A stretch of DNA of 64,000 nt from Daphnia carinata (GCF_022539665.2 NC_081333.1:11034971-11098970); one strand, 5' to 3'; numbered from the stretch's first letter, positions 14,301 to 29,071 are shown. Program-made: numbers and translations. Notes: generated from the letters alone by a model not told the origin.

Positions 14301-17300
14301 TCATGTTACGGCACACGAGTAATAATAGGGCGAGAAAAATTTCATTAAGCTCTACATATCGACGTGAGCTAAAGAAAAAGGTTGGCTATTATATGTGTGT
14401 GTATGATGGGCCTTCTTTATGATTTCCTACTGTTTCCTTACAGTCACGCACGGTCACGTTTTTCTCCCCCCAAAAAGGAAGAAATGAATACGAGAATATG
14501 GAGAGACTATAAATAAGATGTCGTAACGTGGCGGTGTGGCTACATAGGAAGCTAGAGGGAATTGAATCGATCTATTCTGTTCACGTCGCGCACATTATTG
14601 TCAACGCTCTACTAGAAAAAGACAAGAAGAAAACGCCGCTGAGCACGTCTTTATCCCTTTTTCTCTTAAGACTATTGTGTCCCTCGGTGGGGGTCCGTAT
14701 TTATTTAAACATCATTCTTTTCTTTTTCGGATTTTCTGTTCCAAACACACAATATGTTACTGACAGAATTTTATGTTCTTTCCTTGTATTGTTTTTTCAC
14801 GACTTTTATTCACTTAATATCGATTGCGTTTCTCTGTATTATATCATCACTACTGTCCAATGTTCATCCATCGTTAAATCACCATGTAGCGTGCCGAGAC
14901 CTCCTACGTTTTTATCGACCTTTTTCTTTCCTATGCTAAAACTACGTCAAATAAACAAAGAATACAAAAAAATCAAGGCAAATAAGAGTGTGGTATATAT
15001 GGAGACATCAAAGAAAGGCACATCAGAGTCACTTTGATTTACGTGCAGTGCACCTTGCTGTTACAATTCACCACACACGAACAATCCTTGCTGTCGGTTA
15101 TCTTTAATATAGCTATAACAAAGTCACTTGCTGATGCGATATTTCAAGACAAAAGAATTTTCAAAAGGCCAACTCGTAATAAGAGAATTGCTGTTGATAA
15201 TGAATTTTGACGTCGTGAAAAGGAGTCCAAAATTACATTTGAACAAAAGAAGTTGAAAGGTGAACATGAGCTGCCGGACCAACAACGATAGCTACAGTGA
15301 ATAAAGAAACTCGTCTGTACCTCTCCTTCCATTCCGAGATTGAATTTTCCCTTTTCTTGAAAAGAAATAAAAGTTTTCACGTAACAAAGCATAGCGATTT
15401 CTTTTTATTTTCTCCGAAAGTGCTGCTGATGCGATTTCAAGCTACGCAATCGTACTATACTTGTCGTTTATAAATGTAGGTACAAACAAGACGAGAGAGC
15501 GCACATCACAACAGAAGCCATCACCACCAGGAGCCAAACAACCCAAGCCGAAAGAAATAAATGTGTCTAATGCATTCAGTAAAGTTGTCGAAACCCATCA
15601 ACAAAGCCAGGACTGAGTAGGGTTCCATACAAGGATCGACATCATTCTCGTTCTTTGAGTATCAAAACGCATTTTATTTTTAACACTGTTTTTTTATTAG
15701 TATTTTTATTCGTTTCATGATACTAAACACTTTTACATGTATCGTACATCACACATTTACGACATAGTAGTAGAAGCGATCAGAGACATAATACACAAGT
15801 ATCCGCTGTGTGTGTCTGTCTGCGTATTGAATATATATAAATAAAGCATAAGGGTTCGCCTACTGGCACGAATGTAAGGAAAAGTTGAAAAAAAAGAAGA
15901 AGAGTGGTCGTATATATTGTATAGGGCCATCGATCCTTTTCACAATTATTCCCGGCGCACGACCATAAAAGCCTCCATCATCTTTCTTATTCGCCCCCGT
16001 CCGACAGCGGGAGCCCGCCGATGCAGCAACAGCGGCACAGCAGTAGCACGTTTTCTCATTTTCTTTTCTTAAAAAGGGCAAAAGCGCTTGAAAAAAAAAC
16101 TAAATAGCTTATATAACCCACCACTACCACCAACCATCTTTTTCAGCTTGGCTAGTTTATATATTTTTTTTTTTCGTACACGTCAACCCCATCGTCTTTA
16201 CTCCTCAAATTCACGGACCGTCGCTTCAAGGCAAATGTCTGCTCCTACCCTTTCACATACAAAAAGATATTTTTGTATTACGCCCAGTAGCAAAGAACTC
16301 ATGAGGAGGATTATATTCTGTAGAAAAGCCCACACGCATATACTGTAGAAAATTATTCGCAACGTGTAGTATAGTGTTCGGGCAGAAAACGTATCATCAT
16401 TTTAAACAAACACAGGGGGAAAAATGGAGCAAAACAAAGCGTACTAGGCCTTAACATTTTATTCCATCAAGTCCCAGTCAGTGACATGAATAATTACTCT
16501 CGTGTTTCCTGACATTCAACGATCAAGAGCTGGCCCCACGGTCGTTATTCACTTTCAATTCATCAATAACAAACAAAAGGGAGTGCCGAGCGTCGTGATA
16601 TCATTCCAACTTGGAATGCATACCTTAAACAATTTCGTGAAACTTACGTAAAGCTCACCCACTATTTCCCTGGTTTATCTGGCACATAAAAACTTGCTAC
16701 TTCCAAGAAAATTTAGTATCACTTCTCTTCTGGAAGCGTGAGGGAATAATGGTAATTTCATCTGATGCTTTATTGAAAAGCTACTCAAGTTTTATGGCTT
16801 GGGGATGAATCCAGCAGACAAGTGGCTGGAGACAGCTCGCATGCAAGTTGTATTGATACCCATATACACAATATATCGGAGAAGACGATAAAAATCGTAA
16901 AAAAAAGGAGAATCGCTGTCATAACTCCGTCGTCCCCTTTTGGCGTACACTTAAAAAAAAAAAGTTGGGAGATAGTCAAAATATGGAAACACGCACACAC
17001 AATAGAAATGAAGGAAAGAAGAAGACTCATTCAGAGCGGGAGTTAAGGACAGGAGTTGGAAAAAAAAATCATTTTTAATATATAAGAATACTTGGCATTA
17101 TCGAGCGATACATCAGGCCAAATTGGAAGACATGCCAGGCTGGAGAGAGAAACGGAAGAGATGAGACAACAATAATTTTTTTTAAAGACCAAGCAAATTT
17201 TCTAAAATAATTATCCATCGATCAATCAACGACCGAGTATCAAATTTTGTCTTTGTTTTTCTCCATCTTTCTTTCCTAGAACGAGATAAAAACGAGTCAC

Positions 17301-18050
17301 GTGGTTGAGCATGTGGCAAAAGGGAAATTATTCGATGGACTCCACACAAAGAGAATAGCCGGAATAATAAGAAGAAGCACGTTGAACGGATAGCAAAGGC
17401 CAGGCATGTGGAGGAATGTTAAATCGGTGGATTAACAAGTTCCAAACAGAACAAGAAAAAATGTAGATGGTCCGCATAGGCAGGAAGAAAAGGATTGAAA
17501 AAATAAAAGCGTGTCACGCAAGAGTTTTGTGTTTTCTCTGGTTGGCGAAAGAATCAAGGCTACTAGACGTTCATAAGGAAAGGGGTTTGTGCGACATTAA
17601 ACAAACTTCGAGTTTTCGAATGCGTCCAAACGGCAGGAGAATTTGGTTTTTAAAAAAGGAGGATAATCGAAAAGTTGTGTGTTCTTTTGTTTTAATATGG
17701 CAATCAAAGAGTGGTTGAGCTATATTGTTGGTTTCTTCTTCGTTAGAAGGATATTAGTCAATATCATTGCTCAAGTGGGAAAAAAATTTTAAAAATAAAA
17801 TATCAACAGATTAAATTGAGTCGATCGAGGAGAAGAAAGCAATGTGCGTGATGGCCAGCGCAACGGGAGTGGGAGTTTACAGCAAATTAGTGTTGCGCAT
17901 TTTGTTTTTTGTTTTTTTTTTAGACGGGGGTCAACGATGAACGTACAGTACAAATGATATTTCAGACTAAGTTGTGGTATCCAAGACAAATAATAAAGAG
18001 AGAGTAAGAGTAAGAGAGAGCTGGGATGATATGCACTGGCACCAAGTCGA
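11326..18050. other. Convergent intergenic region between the SSUH2-like gene and G-alpha-i
   Basis: This 6.7-kb stretch lies between the stops of two converging genes and must hold both 3' untranslated regions. I found no conserved protein block on either strand. Open frames of up to about 170 codons (e.g. 14528-15037) lack recognisable domains and have AT- and homopolymer-driven composition. AATAAA-type signals occur several times (e.g. near 12325 on +), so the true poly(A) sites cannot be assigned from sequence alone. Confidence 0.5.
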
Positions 18051-19540
<1,490 letters not shown>

Positions 19541-22500
19541 GGTGAACTCTTGTGAATAGACCTAAGCACACAATGTTGAAATAGTTAATCAGACCCAAGC
19601 CTAACTCACTATGTCAAACATTCAGATAAAATTTAAAAAAAGAATCATTGTCACTAACACCAATTAGTTGTCAAGTTGAACTAAAATCGAAACGAAATCA
19701 ACGGAACAAAAAAAAACGAGAAAATAGTTCTTTAAACTTTGAAAGGTGTCAGATAGGTAACGGAGCTTGGTTAAAACTTTCAAACGGCCACCGAGTCGTG
19801 TCAACAGTTCACTGCAAGTACCGAATCTAAGCGTAATTTCAAAAGGTAGGCAAGATCGATCAAAACGAACAACGATTTTTAATTTGACGCCGTTTGTGAC
19901 AAAATGAAAAAGTTTAAAACGGAAGTTTTGACATTTTTGCTTCTATTACAAGCAGTAAAGAAAACCCAACTTACGCTCTATGCAAAGGCGGGGCATTACA
20001 GCGGCAAAACTCTAAACTAAAGCTCTGTGCCGCTTGCAAATTGGCAACACGGCTTTTGGAGGAAACCACGCCTCTCTTTTTTCAGATTTTTTTTGTCGAC
20101 CCCAAAATGTGAGAGCATTGCAGTACGAAATGGTGAGTCCCTTCTTTTTTTTACCATGACGCTACGCTCGTGTGAATAGACAGATAACCGTTACGAATTC
20201 GCCATACTCGAGACCTCATCGCGTCGTTTCAAATATTGATGTCACTTAGCCTGACAACTAATTCTATCACTGATCTCGGGCTATTGGTTACCTGTTTGCT
20301 TTGACAAATCGATTTGTTTGCCTACCAACAATGTAAAACCATGCGTCTTGAAGCCTGCAAATTCGTTTGCCCTTTTGTTTGTATGACACGTAATTACGGC
20401 ATGTTAAAAACCGGTTTTACAACGGTTCGGCAAGCAGCCTCCATTGTGCTCATGTGCGAGAGCACTACAACACAGTACAAACAACGAAAATGGATAAAAA
20501 GAGCTTTGGTTGTATACAAATCGACCGGAAATACTTCGTCTCACGCACACGGTCTTTTATGGAAATACCCCCACCCCCTTTTTTTTTTGTAGACAACGCA
20601 GTATTTCTGTTGGGTTTGTTCTGGGTGGTTCAGTGAGGAAACCGGAACCCTCGTTTGTATATACGTTAGCCTTTAGAAGAGGCCGCGCCCTGATTTCTTT
20701 CTTTTCCATTTCCTCAGCATGAAATATTCATGTTTCTGGGTCTTAAAACAGATGCGCTCTTTGAGCTGTCTTTTTGTAAACAAATACGCGCCGACAACTT
20801 GTGAGACATGATTCATATTGAAGTGATGCTAGACCACCCGCTGCGATTTAGCATTTTGTTGCAAATGGATTGGAAAGAAAGCGATTTAAGCCTCCAGCAT
20901 ACATACGATGATCCCGGAGAAGTCACAGTTATATGTAAAAAATGAAACAGTATGGTAAATGACGTCAATGTAACATCGTAATGATAAAAAGAAAAATATT
21001 TTCGAAACATATGGAATTCGAGACCTATCGACTCCCTTTGGGATATCATTTGCTTCTAAATTTGAAACATCAAAGCAATTTTACAGCAAAACGCCATCAG
21101 CTAGTTATTTGGTTCTCACCATTATTTTTTAAACGTGACTAAGCAAATGTGTGGGTGCAAAGTCTTTTAGGTTACTCACACTTCCGTATTGCTCTATCTG
21201 CTTAACGAAGGGCTTTCCACCATTTTCTGACCAAATTCAATTGAACGAATTAAATAAACTACAACGTGGGGTGTATAGATTACCAGGAATTCAATATTTT
21301 TGTAATAAGTTTTCTTAAGACCATTTTTTTTTTTTAGAATGGACATGATAAATGGTCAAACCAGCAACTACACGGTAATAAATTCCGCTTTTTTTGCGCA
21401 TTTGCAGTTTGCGAATGATGGAAAAAATTGCTGTTGATGGCCTAACATATCCAGAACACCCAGTAGCCTGCAACAAAATAGGTCACATTGCTGTTTAGCG
21501 AAGCATTTTCTACGTTACGGAAATTCGGCATGGTAAAATGTTTCGATTATAAAAAAGGTTTTCTTTTTTAGTTTTTGTTGTTCAACAGATTTTTAAAATT
21601 GACTCAAAACATAAAGAAGCGCAAGACTGCTGAGAAAATAAAATGTAAAACAGTCATATGCAGATAAAAAAATATGCGTCGTTAAACTGGAAAGTCAACG
21701 ATAGAATTTATAGCCAACACCCAGGAAATAGCCTAGCTTTTGATTTGAACTGCGTATCCTTTTTATTCCGAAACTTTGAGCATCCATAAAGGTGTCAAAT
21801 GACCCGAAAACGAAAAGGAAAGCAATATGGAAGCTGCGTAATGGATTGCAAACGCATCGATATGCAAAAAAAAAAGCAAACTTGCGCACATTAGCACATT
21901 AGTGCGCATCGCCAACTAATGTGAAGAAATTGTCAAATGTGAATTATTGTCAAGAAGGAAATGTCGAAGACCTACTACAACGTACTACTCCAAATAATAA
22001 AAATGTTACACCGATTCGGTGTTTAGAGTTATCATTTCTGCTCGTGTTACAGGAAGTATCAAGTCCACAAGTACAGAGAGATAAACCGTTATCCTCGTAA
22101 AAAAATTAGCTGAATTTCATCATCGTTTTCTACAACACGGAAATGTCAGTGTGACACTTTGACCTTCTAATAGGCAAGAATGGAATTTGTAAAAAAAAGT
22201 TAAATATAAATAGTTATTTTTCACATGATCATGTCACCTTGTAGAAATGGAATTAATTCAGTGTAACACATATTTTCCCTCTATAAAATTGTATTGCTGG
22301 AACAGCATCAATCATTTCTACACCAAAAGACATATTTCTGACTATAATGAGCTGCAGGTCTTTATTCAATGTTCGATTACAAAATCATTGAGAAAACAGC
22401 AATTTATAAAAGGCCTATATATATAGTTATTCCCTCCACAGAAAAGACTTGAGACGAACGACATGGTTTCCATTGGTACAAGTTTAAAAATTGCAATTTA

Positions 22501-22620
22501 AATGCTAGAATCAATTTGACGATATCATTAGAGATATCCAATCTGAGAAAGGTAACGAATGACATATTCTTTTAGTGGAGTCTCCTATATATAGTACAGC
22601 CATTTCCATATTTTCGTTCC
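19541..22620. other. Intergenic region, no gene seen
   Basis: Lies upstream of G-alpha-i and downstream of the NPC2-like gene, both on the minus strand. The part nearest 19560-20100 probably contains the G-alpha-i promoter and its non-coding first exon. No conserved coding block was recognised. A small perfect inverted sequence occurs near 21893-21912 (GCGCACATTAG...TAGTGCGC-like hairpin). Confidence 0.5.
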
Positions 22621-23679
22621 TTAGTTCAAGATCTGAATGGGGAACTGGAAGCACATATTGAAGGGGCTCGCAGTCAATTTCCATCTTACATCATAGCGGC
22701 GCTATAATTTCAAAATTCATAAAAATAGCAAATCGTAAACCATATCGCACGTTTAAAAAAAAAATGTAATAGACATGTTTACGGTAGGGAATCCTCGACT
22801 GACGGGAAGAACGTAGCGATAAGTTTGCATCACGTTCGGCTGGATCGGGCAAGTCATAGTGGCACAGGCGTTGGTGTTCATGTTTGGCAAGGGGAGTTCC
22901 AACATTCTGTTGGCCCAGAAGGCTCTTCCAGTGACTTGGGACGCGCCGACAGCTAAACAAGATATCAAAAGAATGTTGCGTTAACATACTTGCCAGCGGA
23001 AGGGGGGAAAATCCTTTTTTAAAAATAGGATACCCCGTTAAGTATAGCAAACAGGGAAAATCTCAACTATTGTAGATTTCTGCCGAAATGCAGACAGGAA
23101 ACGACAACATTTACTAGTATTACACTTGTTACTTACTTGGCGTAAAATCAACCTCGATAGTAACATTGGTTCCTTTTTTCAATACACAGGGGCGGCGTTG
23201 CAATGCCTCCGGGCACGGAGTGATACGAACTTCCTTTATAGTCCCCGTTCCATAGTCTATATTTTGAAACAGCATCTTATTAGTTGGTGATACGCGTTAG
23301 CAGATTACATTACAACATTTCCAGCAGTATAGGCTTCATAGACACTTGTCAAGAGGGCTACAACAATTTTTTAAAATTATCGCTATGTAAATTTTATCAC
23401 GTTCTCCGTGGATGCATTTTCTGCGTTTTGAGACATCTGGCTAATGAAAAATCACGGAGACCATGAAACGAAATTAAAAGACGTAAAACGCATATGCCCT
23501 TTACAATTGCATACACGACAATTCTAAAAGGCCCAACACAGAAGGCGGAGTAGGAGGGAAATATGAAAAGGTATAAACTTACTTCCTCCTCTCTGGCATG
23601 CGGCTACCGAAAGAAGCTTTTCAGCATAGCTGATGCTGGGAAGGGCAATAAGAATCAGGAGGAGTAAACGGTTTGCCAT
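22621..23679 (-). CDS. NPC2-like secreted sterol-binding protein (ML domain)
   Basis: Model: complement(join(22621..22701, 22783..22952, 23137..23256, 23583..23679)), 155 aa. Starts with a classic signal peptide (MANRLLLLILIALPSISYA), then an MD-2-related lipid-recognition (ML) domain of about 135 residues. Family landmarks seen: TPCPEAL, PCVLKKGTNVTIEVDFTP, TCPI, and a C-terminal VRWKLTA...FPIQIL strand. Six cysteines are present, as expected for the three disulfides of NPC2, and NVT is a potential N-glycosylation site. NPC2 proteins carry cholesterol or other lipids in the lysosomal lumen or the extracellular space; arthropods have many paralogues, some in chemosensing or immunity, so the precise ligand is unknown. 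The frame is open upstream to 23766, but the ATG at 23679 gives the signal peptide. The last exon is short (81 nt), fixed by phase and by the conserved W-x-L strand. Confidence 0.93.
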
Positions 23680-24797
23680 TCTTAGTACGGGAGCGACGAC
23701 TTGCAACGACACAGAATAAATTGGTACAACCGCGAACAAGAAAATATTGCCGACTAAAACTCTCACCCAAGTTTAAATAGGCTTCTGAAGTGCTCTTTCT
23801 CCCCAATAGCATCGACGGATTCTTTCAATCATACACACTTGTGTCCCCACGTCAACGCTCTTTCGACTTTTTTTGGGCGGAGCTTCTTGTGTGCGCTTCA
23901 ACCAACAGCTACTTTCAATTTCAAATATCCCACATGACCCCTTTGAAATGATCAAGATACTTCTTTTTTTTGCGTTCGTACTCTGTGTAAAAAAAAACTT
24001 TACTGGTCCACTTTATACTTCGTCTAGTGAGTCATTTTATCAACGCATCCATTTCCGATCCAATGACCCTGAAATCAGTTCGAATCAGCTAGCGTTGTGC
24101 CAATATCGTAAACAGGAACTGTTGGGAACCAGGCGTATTATATGGAGTCAGTTGATACGAATTTATAACAAACTGATGCACTCTTACTACAAGCGATTAT
24201 ACGCAATAACAAAAATAGATAATTCTTCATGCATTTCGTCTACTATCACAAAACCAGACAGAAATGTCTCCCAAACCATGTCTGGCAAAAGAATACATAT
24301 CTACAATGCTTCTGAACCAGTGTAATAAAACACGCTGTCTATCTTGTTGCATAGAGATGCGAGCAAACAGTGGCAATTTCACTAACGACGTTGGTATCTC
24401 TATTCTGTATAACAATTAATTGGGATTCGTAAAACTTATACTCGATGTTGGTTAATTGGACGTCTGCGAGAAAAAGCAATAGAATTGGGGCATCTGGATC
24501 TGGTTTTTCCTGAGAGCCACTGCATGTTGTGGGACTGCCTCAGACATCAGTAAGTTGGTTGAGAGATCACATTTCAAGGGTGTTTCGAATAGAATGCCAA
24601 GTTAGCTATATTATTGATAAACTTACCTGTGTTTAGCCTAATAACTTGTTATGCCAATAACTTTTCAAAGAAGTCGTGCATGCTCTGTCTTCCATTGTTT
24701 CTTGAGGTAACGACAATGATAAAGAAGTGAATTTAAAAAAAATTGCGTAACCTCACCGTTAGATGGCTACTAATGTAAACTTGACAGCAAGACAAAA
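23680..24797. other. Divergent intergenic region between NPC2-like and EXO70; possible small ORF
   Basis: Shared upstream region of two divergent genes. A + strand frame from ATG 23948 to 24325 (125 codons) begins with a hydrophobic signal-like segment (MIKILLFFAFVLC) but matches no family I recognise. A separate open stretch at about 24400-24535 (ending in HCMLWDCLRHQ) also looks mildly coding. They could be exons of a small secreted protein or chance. Bases ~24585-24690 are paralogous to ~28237-28852 (see the duplication entries). Confidence 0.3.
24585..24690 (+). repeat. Duplicated EXO70 upstream segment carrying the empty MITE site
   Basis: This sequence aligns with 28237-28307 plus 28819-28852: both have the shared run GATAAACTTACCTGTGTTTA and continue into TAATAA...TTGTTATGCCAATAAC. 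In this copy the site CTTGTTAT is continuous; in the other copy a 511-bp element splits it and the 8 bases are doubled. It marks the 5' end of the unit that was tandemly duplicated together with EXO70. Confidence 0.8.
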
Positions 24798-27700
24798 ATG
24801 ACAGATTTCAATCACAAACACGAAAAGGTGATTTTTTTACAATGTGTTCATTATATTTATAAAGACACTTAGAAATTCTGTAAGCTTAGGGCATCAATAT
24901 AGGATATAGTTTCATTTACAATCACGTGATTACGTTAACTGTCGTACTACTTCTCACTGTCTCTGTTCTTACTTGTTTCAAGCTCAATTACTGCATCAAA
25001 ATGTATTCAAAATTTTATTGTGGGTGTTTTGGTGTAGGTACTGTTGGGACTAAGCTTCCTACAAGATGCTGCTTCTAGAAGTTCACAGCTTACAAGTGGA
25101 ATGGTCAACATTTTGACATCATTTGAAGAACGGTTGGCAAGGCTTGAAAAAACCATTTTGCCTGTATATCATGAAACAAAAAATTTGCAGCAAAAGCAAG
25201 AAAGTAAATTATACATCCTTATTTATATCTTCAGTTCAAGTTTGATGACTAATGCATTTTTTTTTTTTTAGACATTGACAAAACCTTAGCTTCCTTGGAT
25301 CATGTGATTGGCTACTATAGTGTCAGCAAGGAAGTTGAGCCTGTCATTAAAGAAAGCCCTTCAAGCCAAGGACTGGATGTTTTTCTCCAATCTCTTGGTA
25401 GACTCCAGGAAGCAATGCATTTCTTTGAGAAAAATAATCCTCAGAGTGTGGAGTTGGAAAATGTGGTAAGTATCTTTTAAGGTACAAATAAGTAAATAAA
25501 TTTTTGAACATTTTTGCTAGATGAGCTTGTTTGAAACGGGGAAAGATAACATAATTAGTGAGTTTAAAGAACATCTAGCCAAACACAGTCACGTAGTTCC
25601 ACCCATCGCAGTGCTGGAAGCTCTTGCAACTGATGAGGGTAAATTCCATTGGCCTAAAGTGTGACAGATTTTTTTAAAATTTAAATTCCCTCATTTTGAG
25701 TTTCAGAAGAGATAAATGTGAATCACTTCTCTGCAGAAATCAAAGATAATCTGATGCAAATAGCTGACTGGCTAATAACCCACAATGAAGATGACTTCAT
25801 GAATGTATTGTTTACATTAAAACTGCTGGTATATCAGCTATGTTTCTAAATGTTCTATCGCAGGTGTACGCTCGATTCCGAGCAAATACGGTGCAAAAAA
25901 CTCTTCTTGGTCTACGAGATCACTTAAGGAGTTCATCTGTTGGGGCTGTGAGTCACCAAGGCGTCAGTCCAATCGCTCCTATGTCTGGGACGTCTACTTT
26001 GCTGGTTAGCTGATTGTTTTTGCATTTGAATACCAGTTTTAACAACGGCTCTCTATTACATTTAAAATTTCTGTAGGCAAAATCGAGTGTTAAATCCAAT
26101 TATGACACCCCAAGTCGTAAGACATCTAAGAAACTTCAGCAAATGCTTGAGCGTAAAGCGAATCAGATGCTGTTGAAAGCCTCGCAAACCTTAGAAAGTT
26201 CAACAGGACTAGCTTTGGGCTCAAGAAGATCTGCCGCAGGTAGGAAGAGAAATCACTATTCCTTTTTTCTTTGGCCCTAACAATGCCTCTGTGCAGACAT
26301 TATAAAGGAAGACTCTGTCGAAGAACAGGAAATTGAATCTTTTTTCACGGAATTTACGGCCCTGTTGCGACTGTTGCAAAGTGAACTTCGTCTCATGCTG
26401 GGCATTATACCTTTACCGCACCAAAAAGCAGTTCTTTCGATAATCCTCAGGGACGCACTGGAAATGATTTGCCATGATGCCGAGGTTTACAGATTCCGAG
26501 TTAAATTTTAGCGAGTTTTATAACTTGAAGTACGTTTTAAGAGTTTAAGCGCTCGAGCTCGGAGAAGCGTTTCGCGGCTAGAATTTGGCCCAGTTTTACT
26601 ACTTTTCCCAGCCTTACGCCACTTGGTGTGCTTAAAGGGTGACTGTGATAAATTGCTCGAAGGATGCGATTCTTCAGTGCGAACTCGTTTTTACGGAATG
26701 GTTAACAATCTTCACACAACGGTATCAATACTTATACGTAGGCTTTATCGGTTTTTCTCATTACGATATGATTATTAGTGTGGCAAAGCTCTTGAAGATT
26801 TCGCTGAATCGGTTCGTTCCGAATCTGCAGCTCCATTACCCAAGGATGGCACTGTCTATGAAATGACAAGTAATGTGGTCCTGTTCCTAGGTCAACTGAC
26901 CGATTTATCCGACACCGTCGGTCCTCTCCTCGCCCAAGACCAAAGTTATTCAAATGCCTTAGTGCACACGCAACCTTGGCCAAAACCACAGAGGAACAGA
27001 GCTTTACTCGGACTCTACATCAGTATTTATATTTTAACTATTAGATCTATATTTGAGTTTTATGCGGCCAGACAAATAACTTACGTCTTCTTTTTTTAAA
27101 GAGAAAGTCTTGGTCCAACTTAATTTGACATTGGTAACGAAAAGTGATGCCTATAGCGATTCATCACTGCGCTACATTTTCCGTTTAAATAACAGCCACT
27201 ATCTGTTGGGGGCTCTCCAACGCAGTGGGCTTTTAGACCTCTTGAAGGTAACATCTAGCGATTATTTGTGATCATTGATAGATCAAGGATAAGTTGAATT
27301 CGAAGCATTATCTCATTAAAAATGAATAACTTAATCAGGTTGTGGAACCAGAATGTGAAACTATTTACCGAGAAATGATCAACGAACAGAAAAGACTCTA
27401 TTCTCAAAGGTAAGTAACATTCACTGATATCTTTGCAGAATTTTCTCATGTAAGTTTGTTCGAAAAACTCTTAGTTGGAACAAAGTTTTGGCTCCTATCT
27501 GGAACTCGGAAGATGTTCCAGCTTCCGTACTTCTTTCCGGAAGGCTCCGTGAAAAGGATAAAGCGTTGATAAAAGAAAAGTTTTCGGCAAGTACCCAAAT
27601 AGAGCATAGATTTTACATTTTGGTTCACTATTTACATCACAATTCGACAAAAAGACTCTCAACAAGGAGTTCGAGGAATTGTCCAGAGAGCAGCGAGGTT

Positions 27701-27891
27701 ATTCGGTGCCAGACGTAGAACTTCGCGAAAGTCTGAAACGAGATAACAAAGAGTACATCCTGCCGAAGTATCAGGCCTTCTATGACAAGTACAGCAACGC
27801 CCAGTTCAGCAAACATAGTGAAAAATACATCAAGTACTCACCGGCCCAAATTTCATCAGTAATTGATACGTTCTTTGACGTAGCTGCATGA
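24798..27891 (+). CDS. EXOC7: Exocyst complex component 7 (EXO70)
   Basis: Model: join(24798..24827, 25038..25203, 25272..25465, 25521..25638, 25707..25804, 25864..26004, 26077..26239, 26297..26484, 26542..26721, 26779..27022, 27102..27247, 27339..27409, 27475..27586, 27655..27891), 695 aa. EXO70 is the exocyst subunit that binds PI(4,5)P2 and Rho GTPases and tethers secretory vesicles to the plasma membrane. It aligns along its length with animal EXOC7: N-terminal coiled coil (SFLQDAASRSSQL, SFEERLARLEKTILPV), TLASLDHVIGYYSV, DFMNVYARFR, CGKALEDFA, PKDGTVYEMTSN, REKDKALIKEKFS and C-terminal KYIKYSPAQISSVIDTFFDV. The 30-nt first exon is tentative; everything from 25038 is firm. The intron after 27586 appears to use a GC donor (TCG|GCAAGT), while the duplicate copy has GT at that place. 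A degraded paralogue lies at 35.0-36.2 kb. Confidence 0.95.
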
Positions 27892-28203
27892 ATTTGAAAA
27901 GCATTATAATTAACAAGAAAACCATTCTGATTGTATTTTCAACACCACTTTAAATTTATTACAAATTGAATTTCAATAGCGACAAGTCTGAATTCTTTTT
28001 AAACAATAGAGATAATTCAGTCAGAGAAGACTCATGGCATGTACACTTATACAGGCACATTACATTTCATGAAAAAATATGACTCCGATAAAACTTCAAG
28101 CTTTTCAAGATTAGAGAGCAGGATAGACACATGCGACAACACGTAAAATGGTTCTCCTTATTTTCTGCTTAATACTAGTGACAACTCCGTCTTAGAAAGA
28201 CAC
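27892..28203 (+). repeat. EXO70 3' flank, duplicated at 35933-36240
   Basis: The 3' untranslated/flanking sequence after the EXO70 stop is nearly identical to the sequence following the pseudogene stop, base for base except scattered changes, until about 28203 here and 36240 there. This marks the 3' edge of the duplicated unit. The next ~35 bases are unlike anything else in the window. Confidence 0.85.
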
Positions 28204-28307
28204 TAATAACTAGTTAAATTGTATCAGTTAATAACTGGTTTGAATAGAATGCCTAGTTAACTGTTTTACCGATAAACTTACCTGTGTTTAGGCTAATAAG
28301 TTGTTAT

Positions 28308-28818
28308 TAGGGCTCGGCCCCGATCGTCTTTGATCGGGGCAAACCGCGGTTTTTCATTTTAAAATCGTCAAACCGTCGGTTCGGTTTGGTCATTTTTCAC
28401 TGCGGTTCGGTTTTCGGTTTGCAGCTGGGCAAAACCGGTTGGAACCGCCATTAAAATTTTTTTTTTTAAATTTTGCTGAAATTCCAAATCAAGTAATTAT
28501 CACTAATTGTTGTGAGCGTAATGACGATCAGCAACTTGTTGTAAATCAAATTTCCGATCAGACTTGTAGGCATCGCGATCGAAAATTGGTCGATCCTTTC
28601 GCCATCTAGCGACAAAATCTGTTACTGCTGTTATTGTACCTATGCAAACCGCAAATCCGCGGTGCAAACCGTCAAACCGCGGTACAAAACGTCAATCCGC
28701 GGTTCAATCGGTTTGAAAAAAAAAACGGCAAACCGAACCACACCGGTTTGTCCTTTAAAAAAAAAAAACCGCGCGGGTCGGCCAAAATCGTGCCCGATCG
28801 TCGCGGGGCCGAGCCCTA
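28308..28818. mobile_element. hAT-type MITE with perfect 8-bp target-site duplication
   Basis: Terminal inverted repeats TAGGGCTCGGCCCCG and CGGGGCCGAGCCCTA bound a 511-bp non-coding element, flanked by GTTGTTAT at 28300-28307 and again at 28819-28826. An 8-bp duplication and TAGGG-type ends are hallmarks of the hAT superfamily. The interior is rich in short palindromes built on AACCGCGGTT and carries no transposase, so it is non-autonomous. The uninterrupted paralogous site at about 24640 shows the pre-insertion state, so the element entered after the EXO70 locus was duplicated. Confidence 0.92.
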
Positions 28819-29071
28819 GTTGTTATGCCAATAACGTTTCAACGAAGTTGTGCATGTATGTATGGCAATCCGTTTTACATAAAAAAAAAAAAAAAAAATG
28901 GCGGAAAAAAAAAAAAAATCGCACTTTTTTCTCTTTTTTCTACCCGTAGCCATCTATCAGTCGGTTTCGTTATTACAGGCATGTAAGCAATTTGAGTTAA
29001 TTGTATCCCATTAGCAGTTAATTGAGTAGCGTGGCTGGAGAACAACGCGTGGCTGGAGGAACAATTGAAAA

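Noticed and set aside
14528-15037. 169-codon open frame downstream of the SSUH2-like gene
   Set aside because: No ATG in a sensible position, no domain, AT-driven composition; in the convergent 3' region.
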